Positions 11,167-21,249 of a stretch of 64,000 nt of DNA are shown one piece after another. This stretch comes from Primulina eburnea (Eukaryota > Streptophyta > Magnoliopsida > Lamiales > Gesneriaceae): assembly GCF_022965805.1 (NCBI RefSeq), contig NC_133103.1, positions 26,640,655-26,704,654 on the forward strand, in the 5' to 3' direction. The notes under the pieces are model-generated. The model was given only the letters and a program-made list of their open reading frames with translations. It was not told where the DNA came from and did not search any database. The position numbers and the translations under genes were made by a program. Position 1 is the first letter of the stretch, and each line of letters opens with the position of its first letter.

Positions 11167-12438
11167 CTAAGAATCTGCATCCCGCGACTCTCTATGTCTC
11201 CTCATCTCAGCCTCGATGGAATCCAGACGCGAAGAAGTCTCGGTATGATGGCGCTCTAAGGTAGACTCTAAAAGAGAAAAACGAGTGTCGAAACGAGTCT
11301 CCAATCGCTCGAGATACTCGAAAATCCGATCGTAGGGTCCAGAGGGAGCAGGCGGAGTGAAGCCATGAGGAAGGTCATCCATGGTCATCAAAGGAGTGCT
11401 AATAGGGTCGGGAACACGCTGATGGGATGTAGAGGGAATATCAAACGAAGGGGTAGGAGTGGTACCCGTAGTAGGGGGACCAGCGGGAAATCCTCTCGTC
11501 TGAACGTGAGGAGGAAGGAGACCGAAGGGAACATGAAAGTGTTCGGTCGGACGATAGGACGCAAAGATGCGATCCTTGTCGATGACCCAAGAGGATAAGA
11601 CGGGATTCCAAGAGAGTCCCATCTTAACAACAGTATCATGGTCGATAGTCTCGCGAGGAGAAATAGATAAGGATTCTTCATCTGTAAAGTCAATGCCCAG
11701 ATGGGCTAGAATCCGGTTAATGAACCGGCCAAATGGAAAAGAGACGCGAGTAGAAGAAGCCGCGTACTCCATGGCGTACATAAGAAAACGGGGAAGGTTA
11801 AAAGGACGCTGGGAGACTAAATAATAGAGAATGTACAGATCGAGATATTTGCAAGTGGAGAGGTCTCCACTGCGAGGAACAATAGAAGAAGTGATGAGCT
11901 TCAGAACAAGCTGAAGCTGAGGAGGAAGGTCCTTCGCATGAGGACGGTCATCGGCAGGAGTAGGCGGACGACCGAAGATGGTGGTCAAGGCAGTGACTCG
12001 ATCAAAAGTAGGGTCATTCTCAGTCCAAGACTGAGAAAAGAACTCACTCGGTCCGTCTCGAGGAAGATCGAACCAAGTGGAGAGGTCGGCGGTAGAAAAA
12101 GAAATGAACCGACCCTGAACAATGGTAACAACACGAGTGTCATCACCACCAAGAACTAAGGAAAAGTTCGCATAGAACTGATGTATGAGAGAGGGGTAGA
12201 TGAGATCGGGTACGGAAGGTAGAAAGAAGTTTCCCCAACGTTGAGACTCAATAAGAGTAATCAACGTAAAGAAATTTGCACGAAGATAATCGGTGTGAAG
12301 GGTACGACCAGGCAGAATGTTACGGGTTTCGAATTCAGGTGGGGTAGGACGAGGGTTGGGTGGTTGGGTAAGATCATGGTGAAAGGCACCGTGACGAGGG
12401 CGAACATTTCGGCCAGCTACGTTACGGCGCGGAGGCAT
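11167..12438 (-). CDS. Copia-1 third ORF, plant transposon-protein-like
   Basis: A 423-residue uninterrupted frame with ATG at 12436-12438 (MPPRRNVAGRNVRPRHGAF) and stop at 11167. It follows pol on the same strand, in the envelope-like position of SIRE elements, but I see no convincing signal peptide or transmembrane segment. The N-terminus is Arg/Pro-rich. The middle (LIHQFYANFSLVLGG; GRFISFSTADLSTWFDLP) resembles the 'putative plant transposon protein' domain found in many plant retroelement ORFs; that match is from memory. The C-terminus (FEYLERLETRFDTRFSLLES, then ERHHTETSSRLDSIEAEMRR) is a predicted coiled coil. A TATA box 75-84 bp upstream and a dyad array suggest it is transcribed separately. 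Function unknown; DNA-binding or structural roles are both possible. Confidence 0.8.
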   Translation of the reverse strand: MPPRRNVAGRNVRPRHGAFHHDLTQPPNPRPTPPEFETRNILPGRTLHTDYLRANFFTLITLIESQRWGNFFLPSVPDLIYPSLIHQFYANFSLVLGGDDTRVVTIVQGRFISFSTADLSTWFDLPRDGPSEFFSQSWTENDPTFDRVTALTTIFGRPPTPADDRPHAKDLPPQLQLVLKLITSSIVPRSGDLSTCKYLDLYILYYLVSQRPFNLPRFLMYAMEYAASSTRVSFPFGRFINRILAHLGIDFTDEESLSISPRETIDHDTVVKMGLSWNPVLSSWVIDKDRIFASYRPTEHFHVPFGLLPPHVQTRGFPAGPPTTGTTPTPSFDIPSTSHQRVPDPISTPLMTMDDLPHGFTPPAPSGPYDRIFEYLERLETRFDTRFSLLESTLERHHTETSSRLDSIEAEMRRHRESRDADS

Positions 12439-12512
12439 AGTGAGTAGTGAGTGTTTTGTGTGGGGAAAGAAAGAAGATGTGAATTGGCAAATAAATCAGA
12501 GGATCCGAACGC

Positions 12513-12522
12513 CTATTTATAG
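12513..12522 (-). promoter_or_regulatory. Internal TATA box for Copia-1 third ORF
   Basis: On the minus strand CTATAAATAG, 75 bp upstream of the ATG at 12438. That spacing suits a start site about 30 bp downstream and a 5' UTR of about 45 bp. It shares TATAAATAGGC with the LTR promoter. Confidence 0.75.
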
Positions 12523-12526
12523 GCCA

Positions 12527-12858
12527 TGTTCGGATGGTCCGAACATGAGTTCGGAAGGTACGGAATGTGAACGGAACGGTTAGCTGGCAGGAGGTTCGGA
12601 CGATCCGATTAATACTCGGACGATCCGATCCTAGAACGGAGGCTACGAAGCGTAAACGGAGGGTCCGAAGTCTGACAATCAGGCATGGGAAGGCGCGAAC
12701 ATTAAATGACATCGGAAGGAGTTCGGACGATCCGATGTTTGTTCGGATGGTCCGAAGAGGGAATCGGAGGTTCTGGAACCTATGGTCAGGTTCGGACGAT
12801 CCGAACACGTTCGGTGGATCCGAAGTGAAACGAAGCATCCAAAAAAGAACGGTGATTC
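12527..12858. repeat. Second TTCGGANNNTCCGAA dyad array, upstream of third ORF
   Basis: About ten dyads, many perfect or near-perfect (TTCGGATGGTCCGAA, TTCGGACGATCCGAA), others with one weakened arm (AACGGAGGGTCCGAAG). Start-to-start spacing within runs is 19-21 bp. It sits directly upstream, in element sense, of the internal TATA box, the same arrangement as in the LTR. The array is not a copy of the LTR: flanks and central triplets differ (CGA cores are common here). Confidence 0.9.
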
Positions 12859-13032
12859 CGAAGTGGCCAAGATGAGGAACACCTAAAATTTAAAATATTT
12901 AGCACATAAATGAATGTTGAGCCATAATTATGGATAAATACAATTAATTTGTATTATCCGACATTATAATGCTCACATTAATAATACTCCCCCTCAATTT
13001 AACAAATATGTACGAGAGTATTAGACTAGTGT
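12859..13032 (-). other. Copia-1 spacer after pol with a polypurine-like tract
   Basis: AT-rich non-coding sequence between the pol stop and the ORF3 dyad array. On the element strand AAATTGAGGGGGAG (12987-13000) follows pol by about 33 bp, the place where simpler copia elements have their terminal polypurine tract. The third-ORF module thus appears to sit between an ancestral tract and the present one. Confidence 0.6.
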
Positions 13033-16023
13033 TTACAACTCAATCATGCCAAGTTCACCACGCAAACGAGTAAAAGTAGATTCATCTAGTGGTTTTGTAA
13101 AAATATCAGCAATTTGATTCTTGGTGTCAACATAGTGAAGTTCAACATCATTTTGCTCAATGTGATCACGAATGAAATGATGTCGAATGTCAATATGTTT
13201 AGTACGAGAATGTTGAACTGGATTCTTTGTTAGACATATGGTGCTTGTATTATCACAAAAGATTGGAATTTTTGAAAAAGTAACACCATAGTCGAGTAAT
13301 TGATACTTCATCCAAAGAATTTGTGCACAACAACTACCGGCAGCCATATACTCGGCCTCGGTCGTTGAAAGTGCAACACAGTTTTGCTTTTTAGAAAACC
13401 ATGACACCAAGCAATTTCCCAAAAAGAAACAAGTTCCACTAGTGCTCTTTCTATCCACCTTATATCCTCCAAAGTCGGCATCACAGTAAGCTTTTAAATC
13501 GAAAAATGAGTTCTTAGAATACCATAATCCGAGATTTGGAGTATTTGAAAGATATTTGAAAATGCGTTTTAAGGCGAATAAGTGTGATTCCTTTGGACAT
13601 GATTGAAATCGTGCACACAAGCAAACACTAAACATAATGTCAGGTCTACTAGCAGTCGCATAGAGTAGGGAGCCAATCATGCTACGAAATAACTTTTGGT
13701 CAACAGTTTTACCTCCCTCATCTTTGTCGAGTCTGACTGTCGTGCTCATAGGTGTGGATGAGGCTTTGGAAGACTCCATCCCAAATTTTTTTAGCATCTC
13801 CTTGATGTACTTTCCTTGGTTGACAAAGAAACCATCCTTGCATTGCTTGATTTGGAGACCAAGGAAGTAGTTGAGTTCGCCCATCATGCTCATCTCAAAG
13901 TGATCCTGCATAAGCTTAGAAAAATCTCTACACAAGTGTTCATTAGTAGCACCAAAAATAATATCATCTACATATATTTGTACTATCAGCAAATCATTAT
14001 TTTTAGTCAAGGTAAATAAGGTAATATCAACTTTACCCCTACAAAAACCATTAGACAACAAAAAGGTAGATAATTTCTCATACCAAGCTCTAGGAGCTTG
14101 TTTCAAACCATACAAAGCCTTATCAAGTTTATACACATAATCAGATAAGTGCACATCTTCAAAACCAATAGGTTGCTCAACATACACTTCTTCTTTCAAA
14201 TCACCATTAAGAAAAGCACTTTTAACATCCATTTGAAACAATTTAAAGTCTCTAGAGCAAGCAAAAGCAAGTAGCATGCGAATGGATTCTAGTCTAGCAA
14301 CAGGGGCATAAGTCTCATCATAATCAATTCCCTCTTCTTGACTATATCCTTTAGCTACTAGCCTAGCTTTATTTCTAGTGATTGTACCATGCTCATCTAA
14401 CTTGTTCCTAAATACCCATTTAGTTCCTATGACAGGTCTATCAGTGGGTCTAGGTACAAGATTCCAAACTTTATTCCTTCTAAATTCATTTAGTTCATCT
14501 TGCATAGCAATAATCCAAGAATCATCAAGTAAAGCTTCTTCTATGTTCTTAGGCTCTATGTGAGAAAGAAAAGCAAGATAATTGCACATATTAGAAGAGC
14601 GAGTAGATACTCCCTTCGATGGGCTTCCAATGATGAGGTCCATGGGATGATCCTTGTGTGTAGTCCACTCCTTCGGAAGAGGTGCGTCCTCTTGATCTTT
14701 AGGAACATCATCTAGGCTTGTGGACTCCAACTTTTCGCCAAGGATATCTATATCATCATCATCAGAAACAACAGTTCTAGGCAAGCAAGGGTTAGTTTCA
14801 TCAAATATGACATGAATAGATTCTTCAACTAGTAAAGTACGTTTATTAAAGACTCTATATGCTTTGCTAGAAGTAGAGTAACCAAGAAAGATACCTTTGT
14901 CCGATTTAGCATCGAACTTACCCAGGTTGTCCTTACCATTGTTGTGGATGAAGCATTTTGATCCAAAAGCGCGGAAGTAAGAAATGTTAGGCTTTCTCCC
15001 TCTCCATAGTTCGTATGGAGTTTTCTTGAGAATTGGCCTTATTGATACGCGATTGATGATGTAACAAGCAGAACTCATTGCTTCAGCCCAAAAATATTTT
15101 GGTAGAGAATGCTCACATAGCATGGTCCTTGCAATTTCTACTAGGGTCCTATTCTTCCTCTCAACGACACCGTTTTGTTGAGGAGTTCTAGGACAAGAAA
15201 AGTTGTGACCAATGCCTTTGCTTTGACAAAAAATTGAAAAATTTTCATTTTGAAATTCCGTTCCGTGGTCACTACGGATTTGTTTGATCAAAAGATTTTT
15301 CTCATTTTCAACCTTTTTGACAGAAATTTTGAAATGATCAAAGGCATCATTTTTGTGGGCTAAAAACAATGTCCAAGTAAAACGTGAAAAATCATCTACA
15401 ATGACAAAAGCATAAGATTTTCCTCCTAGACTAGTTGTCCTCGAGGGACCACATAAATCTAGGTGAAGTAATTCAAGGGGCATAGAAGTGGATACAAAAT
15501 TTTTATTTTTGAAAGATTCCTTTGTGTGTTTACCAAGTTGACAAGCATCACAAAAAGAATCTAATTTTAAATTCAGCTTTGGCATTCCGGAAACTAGGTC
15601 AAGTTTTAAAAGTTTTTCTATGGTGCTCATCCCAACATGACCAAGTCGTCTATGCCAAAGAATGTTATCATCAACATTTAATGTTACAAGGCTTTTTATT
15701 TTTGAAAAAGATGAAATCTTTAAATCGACCTTGTAAACATTTTCACTTCTATAACCTTTGAAACTAATGGTTTTGTCAGTTGTGAGTGATACAGTGCAAT
15801 CGTGTGGTGTGAATTTGACTTCATAACCCCTATCGCACAATTGACTAATGCTTAGGAGGTTATGTTTAAGCCCTTTCACAAGAAGTACATCATCAATAAT
15901 AGTATAGTTAGATATACCTATTGAGCCGATGCCTTCTATGATCCCTTTGCTGTTGTCTCCGAAGGTCACCGATCCCTTTTCTTTTGGTCGAATGGATTGT
16001 AGCAGCTTCTTTTCTCCCGTCAT
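13033..16023 (-). CDS. Copia-1 pol: integrase, reverse transcriptase, RNase H
   Basis: A 996-codon open frame. The methionine at 16023 belongs to the protease motif ([11 protein letters not shown]), so this frame really begins upstream, at about 16080, and the start given is not a biological initiation site. The order is: pre-integrase zinc region ([19 protein letters not shown], about residues 120-165), integrase core (LDLCGP about 188, SDHGTEF about 256, VVERKNRT about 288), RT ([19 protein letters not shown] about 683), RNase H (YCDADFGG about 849, STTEAEY about 888, FCDNTS about 924) and the C-terminal ADIFTKPL. All catalytic residues I looked for are present and there is no internal stop, so the enzymes are probably functional. 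Confidence 0.95.
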   Translation of the reverse strand: MTGEKKLLQSIRPKEKGSVTFGDNSKGIIEGIGSIGISNYTIIDDVLLVKGLKHNLLSISQLCDRGYEVKFTPHDCTVSLTTDKTISFKGYRSENVYKVDLKISSFSKIKSLVTLNVDDNILWHRRLGHVGMSTIEKLLKLDLVSGMPKLNLKLDSFCDACQLGKHTKESFKNKNFVSTSMPLELLHLDLCGPSRTTSLGGKSYAFVIVDDFSRFTWTLFLAHKNDAFDHFKISVKKVENEKNLLIKQIRSDHGTEFQNENFSIFCQSKGIGHNFSCPRTPQQNGVVERKNRTLVEIARTMLCEHSLPKYFWAEAMSSACYIINRVSIRPILKKTPYELWRGRKPNISYFRAFGSKCFIHNNGKDNLGKFDAKSDKGIFLGYSTSSKAYRVFNKRTLLVEESIHVIFDETNPCLPRTVVSDDDDIDILGEKLESTSLDDVPKDQEDAPLPKEWTTHKDHPMDLIIGSPSKGVSTRSSNMCNYLAFLSHIEPKNIEEALLDDSWIIAMQDELNEFRRNKVWNLVPRPTDRPVIGTKWVFRNKLDEHGTITRNKARLVAKGYSQEEGIDYDETYAPVARLESIRMLLAFACSRDFKLFQMDVKSAFLNGDLKEEVYVEQPIGFEDVHLSDYVYKLDKALYGLKQAPRAWYEKLSTFLLSNGFCRGKVDITLFTLTKNNDLLIVQIYVDDIIFGATNEHLCRDFSKLMQDHFEMSMMGELNYFLGLQIKQCKDGFFVNQGKYIKEMLKKFGMESSKASSTPMSTTVRLDKDEGGKTVDQKLFRSMIGSLLYATASRPDIMFSVCLCARFQSCPKESHLFALKRIFKYLSNTPNLGLWYSKNSFFDLKAYCDADFGGYKVDRKSTSGTCFFLGNCLVSWFSKKQNCVALSTTEAEYMAAGSCCAQILWMKYQLLDYGVTFSKIPIFCDNTSTICLTKNPVQHSRTKHIDIRHHFIRDHIEQNDVELHYVDTKNQIADIFTKPLDESTFTRLRGELGMIEL

Positions 16024-17570
16024 GTGTCGAGAGCATCCACTGTCAAGATACCAAGTGCTCGATGACTTGTCTCCCCTTTGTCCCTACAAGGTTGAGATAC
16101 AGTTTGATAGTTGGTACCCGTTTCTTTGGGTCCTTTGGGGTTAGTAGTAGTTGGGGATTTGGGGATCCATTTCCAATAACTATTCTTGTTGTGTTGGTGT
16201 CTAAGTTTCTTGCATTTAGGTCTTATGTGGCCTATCTTACAACAGTAAGTACATGTTGGTGGTGTTCTTGGTTTTGCCTTTGCGATAAGACTAGCGAAGT
16301 TGACTGATTTCTTTTCATATCCTAGACCTCCTTTGTCGAAGTTACACCTTTGCATGCTCAAGAGGTTTTCTAGTTTACCGCTACTCACATTGAACTTGTT
16401 GAAGGCTTTCTCTAAGTCTCTTAGGTTTGTTTTGAGCTTAGTGTTGTCATGCATCCTAGCTTCTAGTTCAGTTTTAAGTTGCTTATTCTCATTTCTAAGT
16501 GACTTAGCCTTATTGTACATACTAGTGTAAGCGGAGAGTAATTCATCGTAAGAGGGTACCTCGTCGTCATCCGAGTCGGTCAGATGATCTTCCTTCGCCA
16601 TGAAGCATAGGGTAGACTCCTCTTCGTTGTCGCTGTCGCTCCACGTGGCTAGAAGGGCCTTTTTCTTGTCTTTGCCGGCCTTCTTCTTGGAGGGACACTC
16701 GTTTGCATAGTGACCCTTTTGTTGACAGTTGTAGCAGGTCACTTCCTTCTCAAACTTTTTGTCTTTCTTGTTGAAGTTGGAACTCCGCATGAATCTTTTG
16801 AACTTTCTAGTGAGGAGTGCCATTTCTTCATCGTCGCTATTTTCAAGTTGACTGGTCAAGGCGATCCCTTTCGCCTTTACTTTGTCGTCATCTTTCTTTG
16901 TCTCCTTCCGGGTAGATACTTCAAGTTCATGGGTCTTTAGGGTCCCATGAAGTTGATCAAGGTCGTAGGATGCCGCATCTCCCTTGTTGGATTCAATGAT
17001 AGCCGTGCGCTTTGCATCCCATTCCGCCGGTAATGCTCGAAGGGCTCTCCTCCACACTTGTTTAGTTGGGTAGTTCTCACCAAGTTGGGCAAGCTCATTG
17101 ATGATTTGGGTGAGTCGCCGGAACATGGTGTCGATATCCTCCTTGGGTTCCATCTCAAAGGTCTCGTACTTGAGTTGGAGAAGGTCTATCTTCGTTTCTT
17201 TGACTTGATTGGTTCCCTCGTGGCAAATCTCCAATTTGTCCCAAATCTCTTTGGCGGAGGTACAAGCCGAGATTCGGTTGTATTCATTCATATCTAGAGA
17301 ACAATGAAGAATATTCATAGCTTTAGCATTTTGAGAGATAAGTTTCATATCGTCCTTGGTGAAGTCATCCATTCCCTTAGGAATTTCCTTATTATCCACC
17401 GTTTTCATGGGGATATAGGGACCTTTCACCGTTATTTTCCAAAGGTCGTAATCGACGGATTGGATGTATAGAGATATTCTATTTTTCCAATATCCGTAAT
17501 TAGTACCATTGAAAAGAGGGGGACGATTTGTGGATTGTCCTTGGGCATACTCGCTTGCTAGATTGGCCAT
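16020..17570 (-). CDS. Copia-1 gag, overlapping protease frame
   Basis: ATG at 17568-17570 ([20 protein letters not shown]) lies 20 bp past the primer-binding site. The frame is 516 codons. It has the copia capsid region ([32 protein letters not shown]), a Lys-rich linker, a canonical CCHC knuckle ([15 protein letters not shown]), an acidic stretch, a coiled coil, and a second knuckle-like [14 protein letters not shown]. The last codons read through the protease DNA in another frame and stop at 16020, so gag and pol overlap by about 60 bp in different frames. Expression of pol would need a frameshift there; alternatively one base was gained or lost. Confidence 0.92.
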   Translation of the reverse strand: MANLASEYAQGQSTNRPPLFNGTNYGYWKNRISLYIQSVDYDLWKITVKGPYIPMKTVDNKEIPKGMDDFTKDDMKLISQNAKAMNILHCSLDMNEYNRISACTSAKEIWDKLEICHEGTNQVKETKIDLLQLKYETFEMEPKEDIDTMFRRLTQIINELAQLGENYPTKQVWRRALRALPAEWDAKRTAIIESNKGDAASYDLDQLHGTLKTHELEVSTRKETKKDDDKVKAKGIALTSQLENSDDEEMALLTRKFKRFMRSSNFNKKDKKFEKEVTCYNCQQKGHYANECPSKKKAGKDKKKALLATWSDSDNEEESTLCFMAKEDHLTDSDDDEVPSYDELLSAYTSMYNKAKSLRNENKQLKTELEARMHDNTKLKTNLRDLEKAFNKFNVSSGKLENLLSMQRCNFDKGGLGYEKKSVNFASLIAKAKPRTPPTCTYCCKIGHIRPKCKKLRHQHNKNSYWKWIPKSPTTTNPKGPKETGTNYQTVSQPCRDKGETSHRALGILTVDALDT

Positions 17571-17590
17571 TTTAAAAGATTTTGAAAAAC

Positions 17591-17605
17591 CTGGCTCTGA
17601 TACCA
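17591..17605 (-). other. Copia-1 primer-binding site (tRNA-iMet)
   Basis: On the element strand TGGTATCAGAGCCAG, two bases from the 5' LTR end. Fifteen bases fit the 3' end of initiator tRNA-Met. Confidence 0.93.
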
Positions 17606-17607
17606 CT

Positions 17608-18756
17608 TGAAGAACCTAAAGGGGGGGTGAATAGGTTCTTTTAGGCCCTTTAGCGTTTTTAAAACGAGTTTGCAAAAATTGCAAGCGGAAGACTTGAGGG
17701 ACAATCACAAATAAAATGAATGCGTAAAGTAAGTGCGTAAAATAAATGCGTAGTAAAGTAAATGCGTAAAGTAAAGAGGGATAGAGATGTTTATGGAAGT
17801 TCGACGAAGAATCGTCTACGTCTCCCCTTCTCGATGAGGATCGAGGTATCACTATATCGACTTGGCTTTAGGAGCTCCAAGCTAGCTTTTACAACCACGC
17901 CTCGATGCGTCTACTTGGCCTTGAGGGCTCCAAGGATAGCCACGAACTTTACAACCCACTCGAGAGTATTACTTTCACTCTTTTTCTACAACTCTTTTGA
18001 TATTACAACTCTTTTAATCAACGCACACAAGAGATAGTAGAAAGCTTTGTAAGAGACAAGAGAGTGGAGTGGGATTTTTTAAAATGCATCCTCAAAGGCC
18101 TATTTATACTAGTCTTGGACGCCAAGGTTCGGATCTTCTGTTTATGCTTCGGAACGTCCGATGTGATTGAAATCAATTTCCGTAATTTTGGGATGACTTC
18201 GGATCGTCCGTTCTTGACTTCGTAGGGTCCGAACATGTGCTTCGGAGGGACCGATCAAACTTCGTATCTTCCGAACAGTTCTTTCAGACATTGTATGACC
18301 AGCTTCGGAAGGTCCGAACTCAAGTTCGTACCGTCCGAACATTCCCGCGTTTCCGGAGATTTGAAATCTTCAACACTTCGTAGCGTCCGAAATGTCTTCG
18401 TAGCGTCCGAAATCTTACTCGATCAATCAGTCATATCAATTTGTCTCCGCATTGAAGTGATTTGATTGCTTGTGTTCGGAACGTCCGATCACGTCTTCGG
18501 AACGTCCGAACGCTCTCCTCGCAGCTTCCGAACAGCTTCTATTTTGCTTCTGAATTGCACAATTTCGGACCGTCCGAACCGAATGTCGGATCTTCCGAAC
18601 GTAACCTGTTCTTAATTTTCTGCATGCCTCAATATAAAACATTAGTACATTTTTAATCCAAGTTTTGGTATCATCAAAACAAAAACTTTGGGATATGTTA
18701 CAGCATTAAAAACATTAATCTCATCCTCGAGATTTGTATGCGTTTAAGGCGTAACA
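17608..18756 (-). repeat. Copia-1 5' LTR (right copy)
   Basis: Same length (1,149 bp) and, as far as read, the same sequence as 9709-10857. It contains a TATA box at 18100-18109 and the dyad array at 18127-18600. It is the promoter-bearing copy for the genomic transcript, which runs leftward. Confidence 0.95.
18127..18600. repeat. TTCGGANNNTCCGAA dyad array, 5' LTR copy
   Basis: Exact counterpart of 10228-10701, here upstream of the TATA box (minus strand GTATAAATAG, 18100-18109) that should drive the full Copia-1 transcript. Confidence 0.92.
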
Positions 18757-18761
18757 CCTAG

Positions 18762-20039
18762 AATTTATCGCAGTCGCTTAAATATTATTTTGGCGTCATT
18801 TAAATCTAAAAAGAATAATTGCGACGATAAAATAGAAATGATTGATTTTAGGCATTTTAGTTGCATATAGGAATTTTAGGAATTTAAAATGCCTAAATTG
18901 TTGATATTAGATTTTTAGTAAATTTAAATGGTTCTGGAATTTTTATATGATAATAAGACAATTTAAATTAATATTCAGGTGATTTGTCTGAGTTTGCAAT
19001 TTCAGGACTTTCTTGAGGATTTAAGTTAATGGTAAATTAGTTGAGGTACGTAGAGATCAGTTATTTTTCACGATGTCTGACAGAGGTATCTGATGATCCT
19101 GTGTATGACTTATTTTCTATTTGCTGATTTATGTGATATTATATGCTGACTCGCATATTATCAGTTAGTAATTGAGGTGCAAAGTAAAATAAAATATTTC
19201 TTTTGTTCACACACATTTTATTTTAGTTAGACACATCAATATCACTGAACATATCATATTGAGCCTATCTATTATTGAGATCCAGTTATATTTCGGTTAA
19301 GATCCGTTATATATATGATACGATATGGTGTCCTGGAGATGTTTGGCTACCTTGATTCGGTCCGGCTTAGGTAGTTGCTGGCTTCGAGGCTGGGCCATAT
19401 CCCAGGCACGGTCCGCGGCCATCGTGGACCAGCTCGAGCATATATGTATGATTGTTGATATCGATCATTTGATTCCTGATATCTTGCACCTATACATGCA
19501 TTGCATTCATGCATGGCATCATTGCATTTCTATGTCATATATCGTGGTTTCTTGATGTCTCGTACTGGGGTTACTGACCCCCGAGAGGGGACTGTCGTGT
19601 CTTTTGTGTGTGGACATGACAGGTGGTAGAGGTGGTTCGACCTCAGGCGCTCGAGAGGAAGCCTCATGAAGTACCAGAGCTCCTTGAGAGTGGGCTCATT
19701 GGTATTTAGGTACTGCATGGCGTTGCTGTCTCCCAGATACTATATGTATATATTTGGAGGATTTTATTATGGTATTATCGAGCCTTGTCGGCTCTATGAT
19801 ATTTTGGTTTGTATATGTCATGATTGTGTCTGGCTGGCACATGTTTATGTTGTTGTGTTTATTGAGGGCATATGTTGTGTATTTTGAGTATTTGATTTTC
19901 TGGTATGTCCTACTTATGCGAAGGTCATGCCGAAATTTTTATAGGCCCAAACGCAAATTTTTAACTCACTTTTCCGCTGTTAACTGATTAATCAAGATTG
20001 CATGTTAATAAATCGTGATTAGGATAACGGACCCTCACA
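18762..20039 (+). repeat. Gypsy-1 3' LTR, second part
   Basis: Resumes after the right CCTAG duplication (18757-18761) and ends CCCTCACA at 20039. From about 19508 it matches the truncated 5' LTR (3298-3874). The short reading frames in it are shared by both LTRs and are not genes. Confidence 0.9.
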
Positions 20040-21249
20040 CCTAGCGTGGCTAGGACTCTTCCCTGACTCATACCAAGACCCTAGCTAGCCCTGCACATGC
20101 CGAGACCAAGCCCAGCACCATTAACCCATGATATCGAGCCCTTGAAACTCTATAACCGAAAAGTGTTCCCAGGTTGCATGCACGTTACTGGTTTGCTGTC
20201 TTTGGTTGCGTTTTTAGGCCTTTAAACTTATGGAAATAATGCTTATTTATATCCTAATCATAATATAAACATGATTTTGAAACAATAGCCAAGCTTTAAA
20301 AATCCATGATCATGTAAAAACGAGAATATATCCAAGTGCTCCTTGTTTTTCATGCCAAACAATTTTAAATAATTACTATGGTGTGAAAGATGAGACAAGG
20401 AAGAAGTATGGCGTGCCTTTGCGTATTTTACGCTCGAATAATCGTTGACGACGAAGAACGGATCGAACCTTGGTTAACCTTCCCTTGAACTCCTTCGAAA
20501 ACTCTTCTAAGAGTTGTGTGTGTTGTGTCGTGTGTGTTGTGTGTCTTTGGGGAGAGTATTCTCAATTAAAAAGAGTGTGTGGCCATGTACTTGGGGGAAC
20601 AAAAGGTTTGTTATTTGTTGGGGAAAGGACCGTGAGTTTAAGAGGGTGGGGAAGAGTTTTTTTTCAGATTTTTTTTAAAGATGTGGGTGGCATGAATTGT
20701 GATGATAGGTGTAGGTTTAATATATTATATACATAAAATATACTAATTAATTTATTAACTATGCCTTAGGCCTAACAAGCCATTAAATTAGGCTCATTAG
20801 TCTAATTAGGATTTAAATAAATATTAACAAAGTTTTTTTTTTTAAAAATAAATTTGTAAATTTATTAGCCGGGTTTGCCAAAAAGCTCGCATTTTTTTTA
20901 AAAAAACAACACCAATAAAAATTACGTCCCGGCGTATAAAATCACTTAAAAATCCCTTATTTTCAAAAATGCTAAAAAGCATCGATCATATTTTAAATAA
21001 TTAAAAATAATTATTTAATAAAAACATTTTACATTATTTCAACCCTCGGTCCCCGTTCCTCGATCGTCCCTTGAATATTCCTAAAAAAATACATTTTTAT
21101 CCATGTTGACAATTAAATCTCATTTAGCATATAAACAAGTACGTCACATAATTAATTAGTAATAAAAAAATAAATTAATTTCTCATTTTTTCATATTTCC
21201 TAGATTTGCATGCAGTTGGATTACGTTGTCTTAATTTTTGGACCTTACA
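20040..21249 (-). repeat. Fragment of an older gypsy-type LTR
   Basis: On the minus strand it starts TGTAAGGTCC at 21249, at the exact point where the Gypsy-3 gag stops making sense, and runs leftward until cut by Gypsy-1 at 20039. It is AT-rich for about 700 bp and then more mixed, with the general look of a Tekay-like LTR. No gene is visible. The other end is not in the window. Confidence 0.6.

Larger units (their letters stand above)
9709..18756 (-). mobile_element. Copia-1: young SIRE-like Ty1/copia element, nearly intact
   Basis: The element is 9,048 bp, minus-strand, flanked by a perfect 5-bp duplication CCTAG (9704-9708 and 18757-18761). Both LTRs are 1,149 bp and identical in every stretch I compared, so insertion is recent. 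In element order: 5' LTR (17608-18756), primer-binding site, gag, protease-integrase-RT-RNase H, a promoter region with a dyad array, a third ORF, polypurine tract, 3' LTR (9709-10857). INT before RT makes it copia; the long third ORF after pol is typical of the SIRE/Maximus lineage. The only discontinuity in gag-pol is the frame change at the protease. Confidence 0.95.
3298..20039 (+). mobile_element. Gypsy-1: Ty3/gypsy chromovirus (Tekay-like), decayed
   Basis: The element runs from a 5'-truncated LTR (3298-3874) through a tRNA-Met-type primer-binding site, gag with zinc knuckles, protease, reverse transcriptase, RNase H, integrase and a C-terminal chromodomain to a polypurine tract and a 3' LTR. 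The 3' LTR (8846-9708 plus 18762-20039, about 2.14 kb) is split by Copia-1. Domain order PR-RT-RH-INT plus a chromodomain defines a chromovirus, and the chromodomain style fits Tekay/Del. Many frameshifts and stops make it non-coding. The bases after the 3' LTR are cctag at 20040-20044; the matching left-hand copy is gone with the 5' LTR start. Confidence 0.9.

Noticed and set aside
11167..12438. Copia-1 ORF3 as a classical envelope protein
   Set aside because: It is in the envelope position, but no signal peptide or transmembrane anchor is evident; the middle resembles a plant transposon-protein domain and the end is a coiled coil.
12422..12882. Frames on both strands upstream of Copia-1 ORF3
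   Set aside because: They are translations of the dyad array and promoter, and have no independent coding evidence.
20040..20044. CCTAG after the Gypsy-1 3' LTR, equal to the Copia-1 target duplication
   Set aside because: Five bases can agree by chance, and the two insertions have separate, well-defined edges; I do not take it as a shared event.
20470..20736. An 88-codon plus-strand frame rich in Val/Cys/Gly
   Set aside because: It lies within an LTR fragment whose coding sense is minus, with low-complexity TGTGTGTTG repeats and no domain.
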